DNA from: Magnetospirillum sp.
GTDB lineage: Bacteria; Pseudomonadota; Alphaproteobacteria; Rhodospirillales; Magnetospirillaceae
NCBI GenBank assembly: GCA_024707145.1
Contig: JANQAI010000008.1
Coordinates: 310,001-374,000 of the forward strand
Direction of reading: 5' to 3'
DNA: 64,000 nt
The notes under the pieces are model-generated. The model saw only the letters and a program-made list of their open reading frames with translations. It was not told where the DNA came from and did no database searches. The position numbers and the translations under genes are program-made. This document shows, piece after piece, positions 1 through 8,967 of the stretch (the first letter of the stretch is position 1; every line of letters begins with the position of its first letter).

Positions 1-652
1 TTTTGTTGTGACGGTGCACCGGATAACCGAACCGTTGGGCGTGGGCCTGCACGTAGCGGAAATCCGCCGTTTCGTTCGGATGCCACAAATAGCCGCCGTT
101 CTCCTGCAACTCGAAAAAGCCGTCCTCGTGGAAAACGGGATAGGGGTCGCCGGCGACGGACGCACGGGTCTGGTGCGCATCGACAAGGTTTACCGGCGCC
201 GCCCCCGCGTGCCAGCTGGTCGTGCCGTCGTGGTCGATGAACCAATAGCCCTGCGGAATGTAGACCGGGAAGCTGCGTAGCGCGGAGCGGTGGGTGCGAT
301 TGGTCCGGACCAGCCCCGCAAGCGGTTCGTCCACGCCGTGCCACAGGTACTGGCCATCGACCCGCTGCTCCCAGACGCCCCAGAGATAGTTGCGCACGGC
401 CAGCCCAAAATTCCCGGCGATCTCCTCCAGGTCCTCGTCCAATCCGTAGCGCTGGATGGCGCGGGGAGCGCCAGCCCCGTGGGGAGCAAAGCGCGTGGGC
501 GGCGGAACATGCGCGGACGACAGCGGGCGCGCCTGCACGGTGGGGGGCGACGGACATCCCGGCTGCTGCGGGCGGACGGCAACCGGGCGGGCCTGGCCCA
601 CCTTGCCGGAAGCAGGGAAGCGTGTGGGAGGAGGTCGCCAGGATCGCGTCAT
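1..652 (-). CDS. Unrecognised protein, 3' end beyond window
   Basis: An open frame starts at an ATG at 650-652 and runs off the left edge with no stop, giving about 217 residues. The first 70 residues are rich in Pro, Arg and Ala and look disordered. The following part is a folded-looking, Trp/Tyr-rich region containing the related strings YLWHGVDEP and YLWHPNET, which may be a short repeat. A GGAG ribosome-binding site lies about 11 bases upstream. I do not recognise the family, and no catalytic motif is evident. It is divergent from sua5, with an inverted repeat in the gap. The amino-acid make-up of the second half (acidic and aromatic, few stop-avoiding artefacts) argues for a real gene, but the product is unknown. 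Confidence 0.55.
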   Translation of the reverse strand, partial: MTRSWRPPPTRFPASGKVGQARPVAVRPQQPGCPSPPTVQARPLSSAHVPPPTRFAPHGAGAPRAIQRYGLDEDLEEIAGNFGLAVRNYLWGVWEQRVDGQYLWHGVDEPLAGLVRTNRTHRSALRSFPVYIPQGYWFIDHDGTTSWHAGAAPVNLVDAHQTRASVAGDPYPVFHEDGFFELQENGGYLWHPNETADFRYVQAHAQRFGYPVHRHNK

Positions 653-676
653 TGCACCACATCTCCAAGAGCCATC

Positions 677-698
677 CTTTAGATAATTCTACCTAAAG
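677..698. promoter_or_regulatory. Inverted repeat between divergent genes
   Basis: CTTTAG and CTAAAG face each other across a 10-base AT-rich spacer, in the 103-bp gap between the unknown leftward gene and sua5. The local AT content is high for this chromosome. It could be an operator for either gene. No specific regulator is assigned. Confidence 0.3.
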
Positions 699-755
699 TG
701 GCATCGCCCGTCTACGCCTTGGCCTTTCCCGATGACCTGTTCTATGTTTTCCGCC

Positions 756-1725
756 ATGATCACCCTGCCCGCCGCCGCCGACATCGAACCCGCCAATCCC
801 GTCACCATTGCCCAAGCCGGCGAGATGCTGCGCGCCGGGCGGCTGGTGGCGTTTCCCACCGAGACCGTCTACGGCCTGGGCGGCGATGCCACCAACGACC
901 GCGCCGTGGCCGCCATCTTCGAGGCCAAGGGCCGGCCCAGCTTCAATCCGCTGATCGTGCACGTGGCCGAGCCGACCGACATCGAACCGCTGGTGGCGGT
1001 GGACGAACGCGCCCGCGCCGTCATCACCAGCTTCTGGCCGGGCCCGCTGACCTTGGTGCTGCCCCGGCGCGACGATCTCGCCCATCTCGCTGCTGGCCTC
1101 CGCTGGGCTGGATACCGTCGCCGTGCGCCTGCCCGACCATCCGGTGGCGCAGGCGCTGATCCGCGCCGCCGGCCGCCCCATCGCCGCCCCCAGCGCCAAC
1201 CGCTCGGGCGCCGTCAGCCCGACCCTGCCCGAACACGTGGCGGAAAGCCTGGGCACCCGCGTCGGGCTGATCCTGGACGGCGGCCCCTGCCGGGTAGGAG
1301 TGGAATCCACCGTGCTGGACCTGTCAGGCGACCGGCCCGCCTTGCTGCGCCCCGGCGGGGTGCCGGTGGAAGCGCTGGAACAGGCGCTGGGCGTCCGGCT
1401 GGTGCGTCCCACCGACCATGTCGACGCCCCCAGAAGCCCCGGCATGCTGGCCAGCCATTACGCCCCCGGCCTGCCGGTGCGGCTGAACGTCACCCGGCCG
1501 GAAGCGGGCGAGGCGGTGCTGGCCTTCGGCGCCATGGCGGGCACCCTGAACCTGTCGCCCGGCGGCGACCTGGAGGAAGCGGCGGCCAACCTGTTCGCCA
1601 TGCTGCGCGCCCTGGACCGGCGGGAGTTTTCCGGCATCGCCGTGGCCCCCATCCCGGCACACGGCCTGGGTCTTGCCATCAACGACCGCCTGAAGCGCGC
1701 CGCGGCGCCGCGAGGCACCCTATGA
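756..1725 (+). CDS. sua5: Threonylcarbamoyl-AMP synthase Sua5 (frameshifted as read)
   Basis: Makes L-threonylcarbamoyl-AMP from threonine, bicarbonate and ATP for the t6A37 modification of ANN-decoding tRNAs in the cytoplasm. The N-terminal YrdC-like part carries VAFPTETVYGLGG and the KGRPSFNPLIVHV stretch. The C-terminal Sua5 domain follows, so the length (about 322 residues once repaired) matches the long Sua5 type, not short TsaC. The frame breaks near 1075-1078: PRRDD continues in the next frame as SPISLLASAGLDTVAV. Removing one base there restores both the frame and a GANTC site. The gene is essential in most bacteria, so an insertion error is more likely than a pseudogene. ATGs at 732 and 744 are alternative starts. 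It overlaps the next gene by ATGA. Confidence 0.9.
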
Positions 1726-3110
1726 AACCCGATTTCGCCGCCATCGTCGGGATGGGCAACGTCCTGACCGGCACCGACATGGCACCCTATCTCAGCGAGG
1801 AGCGCGGGCTCTATCACGGCTCGGCCCTGGCGGTGCTCCGCCCCGGCTCCGCCGGCGAGGTCGCGGCGGTGGTGAAGGCCTGCGCCGCCGCAGGCATCGC
1901 GGTGGTTCCCCAAGGGGGCAACACCGGCTTGTGCGGCGGTGGCGTGCCCGACGGCCGGGCGGTGGTGGTCTCCACCGAACGGCTGACCCGCATCCGCGCC
2001 CTCGATCCGATCAATTTCACCCTGACCGCCGAGGCCGGCTGCGTGCTCGCCACCCTGCAGGCGGCGGCCGAGGAACGGGATTGCCTGTTCCCGCTGTCCC
2101 TGGCGGCGGAGGGCTCGTGCCGCATCGGCGGCAACATTTCCACCAATGCCGGCGGCGTCAACGTGCTGCGCTACGGCAACACCCGCGATCTGGTACTGGG
2201 ACTGGAAGTGGTGCTGCCCGACGGGCGGGTGTGGGATGGCCTGCGCGCCCTGCGCAAGGACAACACCGGCTACGATTTGAAGCACCTGTTCATCGGCGCC
2301 GAAGGCACGCTGGGCATCGTCACCGCCTGCACCCTCAAGCTGTTCCCCCGCCCGCGCGAAATAGCGACCGCCATGGTCGCCCTGCCCGATCCCGAATCCG
2401 CCCTCGCCATCCTGGCGGCGGCGCGCTCGGCCTCGGGCGACGCGGTGACGGCGTGCGAACTGATCCCACGCATCGGCGTGGATTTGTGCGTCGCCCACGT
2501 GGCCGGCGCCCGCGATCCGTTCGACCGGCCCTACCCTTGGGTGCTGCTGCTGGAATTGGCCTCCTCGCGCCCCGGCGGCCTGCGGGAAGCATTGGAAGGC
2601 GTGCTGGAGGCAGCGCTGGAGAACGGCCACGCGCTGGACGCGGTACTGGCGGAATCGGGCGAACAGCGCAAGGCGCTGTGGCGCATCCGCGAGGGCGTGC
2701 CGGAAGCGCAGAAGAAAGAAGGCGGTTCCATCAAGCACGACGTGGCCGTCGCCACCTCGCGGGTACCCGAGATGCTGCGCCGCTGCACGGCGGCGGTGGA
2801 GGAGTCCCTGCCCGGCGTGCGGGTGGTCGCCTTCGGCCATCTCGGCGACGGCAACATCCATTTCAACCTGACCCAGCCGGCGGGAGCGGACAAGCAGGCC
2901 TTCCTGGCCGAGTGGGCGCGCATGAACCGGCTGGTCCACGACATCGTCGCCGACATGGGCGGTTCGGTTTCGGCCGAACACGGCATCGGCCGGCTGAAGA
3001 TCGAGGAAATGGCCCGCTACAAGTCCGAGGTGGAACTGGACCTGATGCGCCGCGTCAAGGCCGCCCTGGACCCCCAAGGCATCATGAATCCGGGCAAGAT
3101 CCTGCCCTGA
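1722..3110 (+). CDS. FAD-linked D-2-hydroxyacid dehydrogenase (D-2-hydroxyglutarate/GlcD-like)
   Basis: A 462-residue flavoprotein of the PCMH-type FAD-binding family. The FAD-binding signature VVPQGGNTGLCGG lies near residue 60. The C-terminal FAD-oxidase domain holds the FGHLGDGNIHFN metal/substrate motif and ends with the typical SAEHGIG and DPQGIMNPGKIL strings. The closest relatives by motif are bacterial D-2-hydroxyglutarate dehydrogenase and the GlcD subunit of glycolate oxidase or D-lactate dehydrogenase; the exact substrate cannot be read from sequence. There is no partner GlcE/GlcF gene beside it, which favours a single-subunit D-2-HGDH-like enzyme that passes electrons to an acceptor such as ETF or quinone. 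It is translationally coupled to sua5 (ATGA overlap). Confidence 0.88.
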   Translation: MKPDFAAIVGMGNVLTGTDMAPYLSEERGLYHGSALAVLRPGSAGEVAAVVKACAAAGIAVVPQGGNTGLCGGGVPDGRAVVVSTERLTRIRALDPINFTLTAEAGCVLATLQAAAEERDCLFPLSLAAEGSCRIGGNISTNAGGVNVLRYGNTRDLVLGLEVVLPDGRVWDGLRALRKDNTGYDLKHLFIGAEGTLGIVTACTLKLFPRPREIATAMVALPDPESALAILAAARSASGDAVTACELIPRIGVDLCVAHVAGARDPFDRPYPWVLLLELASSRPGGLREALEGVLEAALENGHALDAVLAESGEQRKALWRIREGVPEAQKKEGGSIKHDVAVATSRVPEMLRRCTAAVEESLPGVRVVAFGHLGDGNIHFNLTQPAGADKQAFLAEWARMNRLVHDIVADMGGSVSAEHGIGRLKIEEMARYKSEVELDLMRRVKAALDPQGIMNPGKILP

Positions 3111-3271
3111 ACCTCGGCGCAGGACCGGCCGCCCGCCCCATTCGCCGCGGAAACCGCAGCGGTTGAAGAGCGCCCCATCCATCCTCGCATAGGGCCATGC
3201 GAATGCGCCCCCTTGACGCGTTCCGGGGGATTTCGTTCCCTGGCATGCCAATGATAAAGGAGCGTCCAAAA

Positions 3272-5038
3272 ATGCCGACCTTCTCCGCCCCCGTCCGCGA
3301 CATGACCTTCGTCATCGAGCATCTGGCCGATCTGCCCGAGATCACCAAGCTGCCCGGCTTCGAGGAGGCCACCGGCGACCTGGTGGCGGCGGTGCTGGAA
3401 GAGGCGGCGCGCTTCGGCGGCGAGGTGCTGGCGCCGCTGAACCCGGTGGGCGATACCGAGGGCTGCCATCTGGAAGGCGGCAAGGTCCGCACCCCCAAGG
3501 GCTTCGCCGAGGCCTACGCCCAGTTCGTGGAAGGCGGCTGGAACGCGGTGCCGTTCGACCCCGAATGGGGCGGCCAGGGCCTGCCCCAGGTGGTGGCCAC
3601 CGCCGTGCAGGAGATCTGGCACGCCGCCAACATGAGCTTCGCCCTGACCCCCATGCTGACCCAGGGCGCGGTCGAGGCGCTGACCGTGCACGGCTCGGAC
3701 GACCTCAAGCAGACCTATCTGGCCAAGCTGATCTCGGGCGAGTGGACCGGCACCATGAACCTGACCGAGCCCTCGGCCGGTTCCGACGTGGGTGCGCTGC
3801 GCGCCAAGGCGCTCAAGCAGGCGGACGGCTCCTACCGCATCACCGGCCAGAAGATCTTCATCACCTCGGGCGACCACGAGATGGCCGACAACATCGTCCA
3901 TCTGGTCCTGGCCCGCCTGCCCGACGCCCCGCCCGGCGTCAAGGGCATCTCGCTGTTCGTGGTGCCCAAGTATCTGGTCAATCCCGACGGCAGCCTGGGC
4001 AAGCGCAACGACGTGGCCTGCATCAAGCTGGAAGAGAAGCTGGGCATCCACGGCAGCCCCACCTGCGTCATGGCCTTCGGCGACAACGAGGGCGCCGTCG
4101 GCTGGCTGGTGGGCGAGGAAAACAAGGGCCTGGCCCTGATGTTCACCATGATGAACAACGCCCGCCTGTCCGTCGGGCTGGAAGGCGTCGCCCAGTGCGA
4201 ACGCGCCACCCAGAAGGCGGTGGCCTACGCCAAGGAGCGCGTCCAGGGCGGCGGCCCCATCATCATCCACCCGGACGTGCGCCGCATGCTGCTGACCAGC
4301 AAGGCGCTGACCGAGGCCACCCGCGCCCTGGCCTATTACGCCGCCGGCCGCCTGGACGTGGCCCATGGCCATCCCGACGCCGCCGTGCGCGCCGAGGCCC
4401 AGGCCCGCGTCGACCTGCTGATCCCGGTGGTCAAGGCGTGGAGCACCGACACCGGCTTGGCCGTCGCCTCCACCGCCGTCCAGGTGTTCGGCGGCATGGG
4501 CTTCGTCGAGGAGACCGGTGTCGCCCAGCACATGCGCGATGCCCGCATCGCCCAGATCTACGAGGGGACCAACGGCATTCAGGCCATGGATCTGGCCGGC
4601 CGCAAGGTGGTGCGCGACGAAGGCCGGGCCTTCGCCGCCCTGGTCGCCGAAATGCGCGGCCTGGAACCGGAACTGGCCGCCGCCGGCCCCGCTTGGGCGC
4701 CCCTGAAGCACCGGCTGGGCGCCGGCATTGCCGCCGCCGAGGCCGCCGCCGCCTTCCTGCTGAAGAACCACGCCGCCGACCCGGCGCTGCTGGGCGCGGT
4801 GGCGGTGCCCTTCCTCGAACTGGTGGGCATCGTCGTCGGCGGCTGGCTGATGGCCAAGGCGGGCCTCAAGGCCGAGGCCCTGCTGACGGCCGGCGCCGAC
4901 GGTTCCGATTATCTGTCCGCCAAGGTGGTGACCGCCCGCCATTTCGGCGACGCGATACTGACCAGGACAGGCAGCCTGCTCGCCCAGATCGAGGCGGGAT
5001 CGGGGCAGATCATGGCTTTGGATATGGATCGCTTCTAG
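3272..5038 (+). CDS. Long-form acyl-CoA dehydrogenase
   Basis: A 588-residue acyl-CoA dehydrogenase of the long subgroup that includes DmdC-like enzymes. It has the N-terminal helical domain, the FAD-binding middle domain (MNLTEPSAGSDVGALR, then the ITGQKIFITSG strand), the C-terminal helical domain (YEGTNGIQAMDLAGRK), and the extra C-terminal extension typical of this subgroup. It oxidises an acyl-CoA at the alpha-beta bond and passes electrons to ETF; chain length and substrate are unknown. The chosen ATG has an AGGAG site nine bases upstream. Earlier in-frame ATGs at 3197 and 3254 lack one. It has no beta-oxidation partner beside it. Confidence 0.93.
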   Translation: MPTFSAPVRDMTFVIEHLADLPEITKLPGFEEATGDLVAAVLEEAARFGGEVLAPLNPVGDTEGCHLEGGKVRTPKGFAEAYAQFVEGGWNAVPFDPEWGGQGLPQVVATAVQEIWHAANMSFALTPMLTQGAVEALTVHGSDDLKQTYLAKLISGEWTGTMNLTEPSAGSDVGALRAKALKQADGSYRITGQKIFITSGDHEMADNIVHLVLARLPDAPPGVKGISLFVVPKYLVNPDGSLGKRNDVACIKLEEKLGIHGSPTCVMAFGDNEGAVGWLVGEENKGLALMFTMMNNARLSVGLEGVAQCERATQKAVAYAKERVQGGGPIIIHPDVRRMLLTSKALTEATRALAYYAAGRLDVAHGHPDAAVRAEAQARVDLLIPVVKAWSTDTGLAVASTAVQVFGGMGFVEETGVAQHMRDARIAQIYEGTNGIQAMDLAGRKVVRDEGRAFAALVAEMRGLEPELAAAGPAWAPLKHRLGAGIAAAEAAAAFLLKNHAADPALLGAVAVPFLELVGIVVGGWLMAKAGLKAEALLTAGADGSDYLSAKVVTARHFGDAILTRTGSLLAQIEAGSGQIMALDMDRF

Positions 5039-5063
5039 GCCTTCGGACAGGCGACGAATCCGG

Positions 5064-5093
5064 TTGGTTCGGTGCCGGACGCCTGTCTATAAT
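5064..5093 (+). promoter_or_regulatory. Sigma-70-type promoter for a leaderless lptF transcript
   Basis: A perfect TATAAT at 5088-5093 lies 18 bases after TTGGTT at 5064-5069. The lptF ATG begins only eight bases after the -10 box, with no Shine-Dalgarno sequence between. The transcript would therefore begin at or next to the start codon. This is inference from spacing. Confidence 0.5.
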
Positions 5094-5101
5094 CCCGCGC
5101 C

Positions 5102-6220
5102 ATGACGGGGATTACGCGTTACGTATTGCGCCAGCTGACGGTGGGGATGATCTTCGTCTCCGCCGCGCTGGCCTGTGTGCTGTGGCTGACCCAGTCGCTG
5201 CGCTTCGTCGAGATGATCGTCAACAAGGGCATCTCGGTCGGCACCTTCCTGCTGCTGACCCTGATGCTGATGCCCTCGTTCCTGGTGGTGATCATCCCCA
5301 TTTCCCTGTTCGCCGTGCTGCTGTTCACCTACAACAAGCTGAACGCCGACCGGGAACTGGTGGTCCTGCGGGCCGCCGGGCTGTCCCATTGGACCCTGGC
5401 CCGGCCCGGCCTCATCCTTGGGGCGGCCGCTACCGCCGTGGGCCTGGCGCTGTCGCTGTGGATCATCCCGGTGACAGTGGGCAATTTCCGCGAGCTGCAA
5501 TGGGGAATCCGCAACGACCTGACCAGCGTGCTGCTGCAGGAAGGCGCCTTCAACAAGTTCGGCGAGGGCCTGACCATCTATGTGCGCTCGCGCACCCGCG
5601 AGGGTGAACTGCTGGGCATCCTGGTGCACGACAAGCGCAATCCGGAAAAGCCGGTGACGCTGATGGCCGAACGCGGCGCCCTGGTATTCACCCCTACCGG
5701 CCCGCGCGTCCTGATGCTCAACGGCAACCGCCAGCAGCTGCCGCGCGGCACCGGCCAGTTGTCGCTGCTCTATTTCGACAGCTACACCGTCGATCTGGCC
5801 AGTGCCACGGGCGGCGAACAAAGCCGCTACCGCGACGCCCGCGAACGCAGCATCCTCGAACTGGCCGCCACGGACGAAAGCGAAGTTGGCCCGTCCGAAT
5901 ACCGCCGGGCCCAGGTCGAACTGCACCAGCGCTTCACCGCGCCGCTGTACAGCCTGGGCTTCGCCGCGGTCGCCCTGGCCATCCTGCTGACCGCCGGTTT
6001 CGATCGCCGCGGCCAGACCGTGACCATCCTCAAGGCCATCGGCGCCATGGTCGCCATGCAGGCGATGGCGCTCGGCACCAACAATCTCGCTACGGCCAAC
6101 TTGGCCTTCGTGCCGATCATGTATATGGTCGCGCTGGCCCCCATCGCCGGGGGCTGCTGGGTCCTGGTCAAGCCACCGCGCCTGCGCCGCCGTCAGGTGG
6201 GCGCCGCCGCCCCAGCCTGA
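5102..6220 (+). CDS. lptF: LPS export permease LptF
   Basis: A 372-residue inner-membrane permease of the LptF/LptG (YjgP/YjgQ) family. It is a subunit of the LptB2FG ABC exporter that extracts lipopolysaccharide from the inner membrane and feeds it to the periplasmic bridge. There are three N-terminal membrane segments, a periplasmic beta-jellyroll region (about 150-260), and three C-terminal segments. The order lptF then lptD, surA, pdxA, rsmA is the usual alphaproteobacterial cluster, but the second permease gene (lptG) normally found between them is absent here. Assignment as LptF, not LptG, rests on the early membrane-segment sequence and position. Confidence 0.88.
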   Translation: MTGITRYVLRQLTVGMIFVSAALACVLWLTQSLRFVEMIVNKGISVGTFLLLTLMLMPSFLVVIIPISLFAVLLFTYNKLNADRELVVLRAAGLSHWTLARPGLILGAAATAVGLALSLWIIPVTVGNFRELQWGIRNDLTSVLLQEGAFNKFGEGLTIYVRSRTREGELLGILVHDKRNPEKPVTLMAERGALVFTPTGPRVLMLNGNRQQLPRGTGQLSLLYFDSYTVDLASATGGEQSRYRDARERSILELAATDESEVGPSEYRRAQVELHQRFTAPLYSLGFAAVALAILLTAGFDRRGQTVTILKAIGAMVAMQAMALGTNNLATANLAFVPIMYMVALAPIAGGCWVLVKPPRLRRRQVGAAAPA

Positions 6221-6239
6221 TCGTCGGAGGTCGAACCCG

Positions 6240-8954
6240 TTGCGCGCCCGTCGCTGCTTCCTTCTCGCCGGCATTGCCGGCGGCGCCCTATTGAGCGCCC
6301 TGGTTGCCGCAGGGTCCACGGCCATGGCCGCCACGCCCGCCGACACCGGCAGTTGGGGTCAAGCCTGGGGCGACGAGTCCGTGCCGGAGGCGCCCCAGCC
6401 GGCGCCGGGTCCGCGCGCTGCGGTGCCCACCGCCGCTTCTACCCAGCCGCCGACGGCCGGCGCGACACGCGCGGTTCCGGCGCCCGCCGGTCCCGCCGTC
6501 ACGGAAATCGGCGGCTGGGGCAACGCTTGGGGCGACGAGGCGCCCGCCGCCGCTCCAGCGTCGCGCACCAGCGCCGCCGCCCCCATCTCAAGCGCCCCGG
6601 TCCCGCCGCCGGCCGCCGCCATTCCCGCCGGGCCCTCGCCGAATGAGATCAACGCGGGATGGAGCGACGCCTGGGACGGCCCGGCCGCACCGCCCGCCAC
6701 CCCGGCCGCGCCTCCCCGCCGCACGGCGGAAAGCCCGCCCGGCCCCATCCGCATCCAGGCTCCAGCCCCCACCGCCACACCTCCCGAGAAGGCGAAAGCC
6801 CCGTCCGGCACGGATCGCCCCTCCTCCGGCGACGACGCGCTGCCCGCCGACACCGAGAGGCCGGTCAGCCTGACCGCCGACCAGATCGTGTACGATCGCG
6901 AGTTGGGAATCGTCTCGGCCAAGGGACGGGTCGAGATCGTTCAGCAGGGCCGCGCCCTGGTGGCCGACCAGGTCAGCTACAATCTGAAGCAGGACATCGT
7001 CAGCGCCAGCGGCAACGTCATCATGGCCGAGCCCACCGGCGAGACGCTGTTCACCAATTACGTGGAACTGACCGGCGACCTGAAGGAAGGCGTCGCCGGC
7101 GAAATCCGTGCCATCCTGGCCGACAATTCCCGCATGGCCGCCGCCAGCGCCCACCGGGTGGCGGGCAACCGCACGGATTTCGACAAAGGCGTCTACACCG
7201 CCTGCGAACCCTGCCGGAATCAGCCCGACAAGACCCCCATATGGCAGGCCAAGGCCGAGCGCATCACCCACAACCAGGACGAGCGCACCATCGAATACCG
7301 CGATGCCTGGATCGAGCTGGGCGGCGTGCCGGTGATATATACCCCCTACCTGTCGCACCCCGACCCCACGGTCCGGCGCCAAAGTGGTTTCCTGATGCCG
7401 ACTCCCGGCATGTCATCCAATATCGGCACCAATGTCACGGTTCCCTATTTCTGGGCGATCAAGGACAACCAGGACATCACCTTCATGCCCCGGTTCCTGT
7501 TCCCATCCGCGGGGGCCAAGGAGGTCAACGACCTGGAAGAATCCGACAGCGCTTTGCGCCGCCTGGTCCTGGCGGGTGAACACCGGTGGCGGGGCACCCA
7601 GGGCGAAGCGCGCACCTTCGCCAGCCTGACCGGCGACCGGCACAACGGCGACCTGCGCGGCCACATCGATCCGCGGGCCCGCTTCGACTTGGACAACAAC
7701 TGGCGCGCCGGCTATCAGCTGGAACGGGCCAGCGACGACACCTACCTTTCGGTGTATTCCTATCCCATCCAGGCGGAACGCCCCTGGCTGACCACCCGGC
7801 CCTATGTGGAGGGTTTCAGCCGCCGCAGCTACATGGTGGCCGAGGGCTTCGCCTATCAGGGACTGCGCGAGACCGACGACCCTGGAAATTCGCCCATCGT
7901 CCTGCCGCATGTGAGCACCAGCCACATCAGCACCCCCGATTCCAAGGGGGGCTATTACACCTTCGACAACGACATGCTGGCCTATGCCCGCAGCGACGGC
8001 CCCGGCGCGACCCGTTTGTCCACCACCGCCGGCTGGCATCGCCCCTATTACGGCGGCCTGGGCGACGTCACCACCATCAGCACCTCGCTGCGCGCCGATG
8101 GCTACCATGCCGATGACGTTCCCAACGTGGGTTCGGCCAATACCGGCCGTGTGGTGCCGCAGGTAGCGGCCAACTGGCGCATGCCTTTCGCCCGGGCTTC
8201 ATCCTCGCTGCCGCAGGTCATCGAGCCCATGGCCATGATTGCCGCCAGCCCCAACGGCGGCAACAGCGAAAAGATCCCCAACGAAGATTCCATCGGCTTC
8301 GAACTGGACGAAACCAACGTTTTTCGCCCCAATCGCCTGCCCGGTCTGGATCGGGTGGAAGGTGGCCTGCGCGGCGCCTATGGCTTGCGTTGGCTCGCCT
8401 ATCCCGGCAATTCGGGCACTGTCACCGCCGTCTTGGCCCAGGGCTGGCGCATGCGCGACGACAGCACGTTCCGCCAGGGTACAGGCTTCGACGAGGAGTT
8501 ATCGGACTATCTGGCACGCCTGGATATCGTGCCCTCGAGTAATCTGGGGCTGTACAACCGGGCACGCTTCGACAGGGAAAGCGGAGAGCTCCGCCGGACA
8601 CAGAACAGCCTCGTCGTCGGCAGCCCCATCTTGCAGACCAGCCTCAGCTATCTGATGTTCGAGCGCAGCGACGATGAAATCGACCCGTTCCCCCGCCAGC
8701 ACTATCTCGCTCTGGGACTGAGTTCGGCGTTGACCCGTTACTGGAGTTTCCAGGGGGGCATTTCTTACGACCTGACCGACATGGGCGGACCGATCGCGTG
8801 GACGACCCGGCTGGCTTACGATGACGAGTGCTTCGCCTTCATCACCGACATGCGCCGTAACTATACCTATGACCGGGACTACCTTTCCGGCTACTCCCTG
8901 ACCTTCAACGTGGTCTTCAAGACATTGAGCGGCATCCCGTTCAATGTGTTCTAG
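6240..8954 (+). CDS. lptD: LPS assembly outer-membrane protein LptD
   Basis: The 904-residue outer-membrane translocon inserts LPS into the outer leaflet together with LptE. A signal peptide covers about residues 1-31. A Pro/Ala-rich linker (32-195) contains three GW-x(2)-AW repeats. The periplasmic LptA-like jellyroll begins near 197 (SLTADQIVYDRELG), and the rest is the beta-barrel, ending in aromatic strands with final residue Phe. Translation starts at TTG: the TTG at 6240 has GGAGG nine bases upstream and no better start lies near. The paired cysteines visible near the end of the jellyroll (CEPC) are fewer than in E. coli LptD. It follows lptF by 19 bases and overlaps the sequence before surA. 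Confidence 0.95.
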   Translation: MRARRCFLLAGIAGGALLSALVAAGSTAMAATPADTGSWGQAWGDESVPEAPQPAPGPRAAVPTAASTQPPTAGATRAVPAPAGPAVTEIGGWGNAWGDEAPAAAPASRTSAAAPISSAPVPPPAAAIPAGPSPNEINAGWSDAWDGPAAPPATPAAPPRRTAESPPGPIRIQAPAPTATPPEKAKAPSGTDRPSSGDDALPADTERPVSLTADQIVYDRELGIVSAKGRVEIVQQGRALVADQVSYNLKQDIVSASGNVIMAEPTGETLFTNYVELTGDLKEGVAGEIRAILADNSRMAAASAHRVAGNRTDFDKGVYTACEPCRNQPDKTPIWQAKAERITHNQDERTIEYRDAWIELGGVPVIYTPYLSHPDPTVRRQSGFLMPTPGMSSNIGTNVTVPYFWAIKDNQDITFMPRFLFPSAGAKEVNDLEESDSALRRLVLAGEHRWRGTQGEARTFASLTGDRHNGDLRGHIDPRARFDLDNNWRAGYQLERASDDTYLSVYSYPIQAERPWLTTRPYVEGFSRRSYMVAEGFAYQGLRETDDPGNSPIVLPHVSTSHISTPDSKGGYYTFDNDMLAYARSDGPGATRLSTTAGWHRPYYGGLGDVTTISTSLRADGYHADDVPNVGSANTGRVVPQVAANWRMPFARASSSLPQVIEPMAMIAASPNGGNSEKIPNEDSIGFELDETNVFRPNRLPGLDRVEGGLRGAYGLRWLAYPGNSGTVTAVLAQGWRMRDDSTFRQGTGFDEELSDYLARLDIVPSSNLGLYNRARFDRESGELRRTQNSLVVGSPILQTSLSYLMFERSDDEIDPFPRQHYLALGLSSALTRYWSFQGGISYDLTDMGGPIAWTTRLAYDDECFAFITDMRRNYTYDRDYLSGYSLTFNVVFKTLSGIPFNVF

Positions 8955-8967
8955 CGAAGGAATCCGC

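Noticed and set aside
1458-3269. 603-codon minus-strand frame over sua5 and the FAD dehydrogenase
   Set aside because: Antisense shadow caused by high GC; the plus strand has recognisable domains with normal codon choice.
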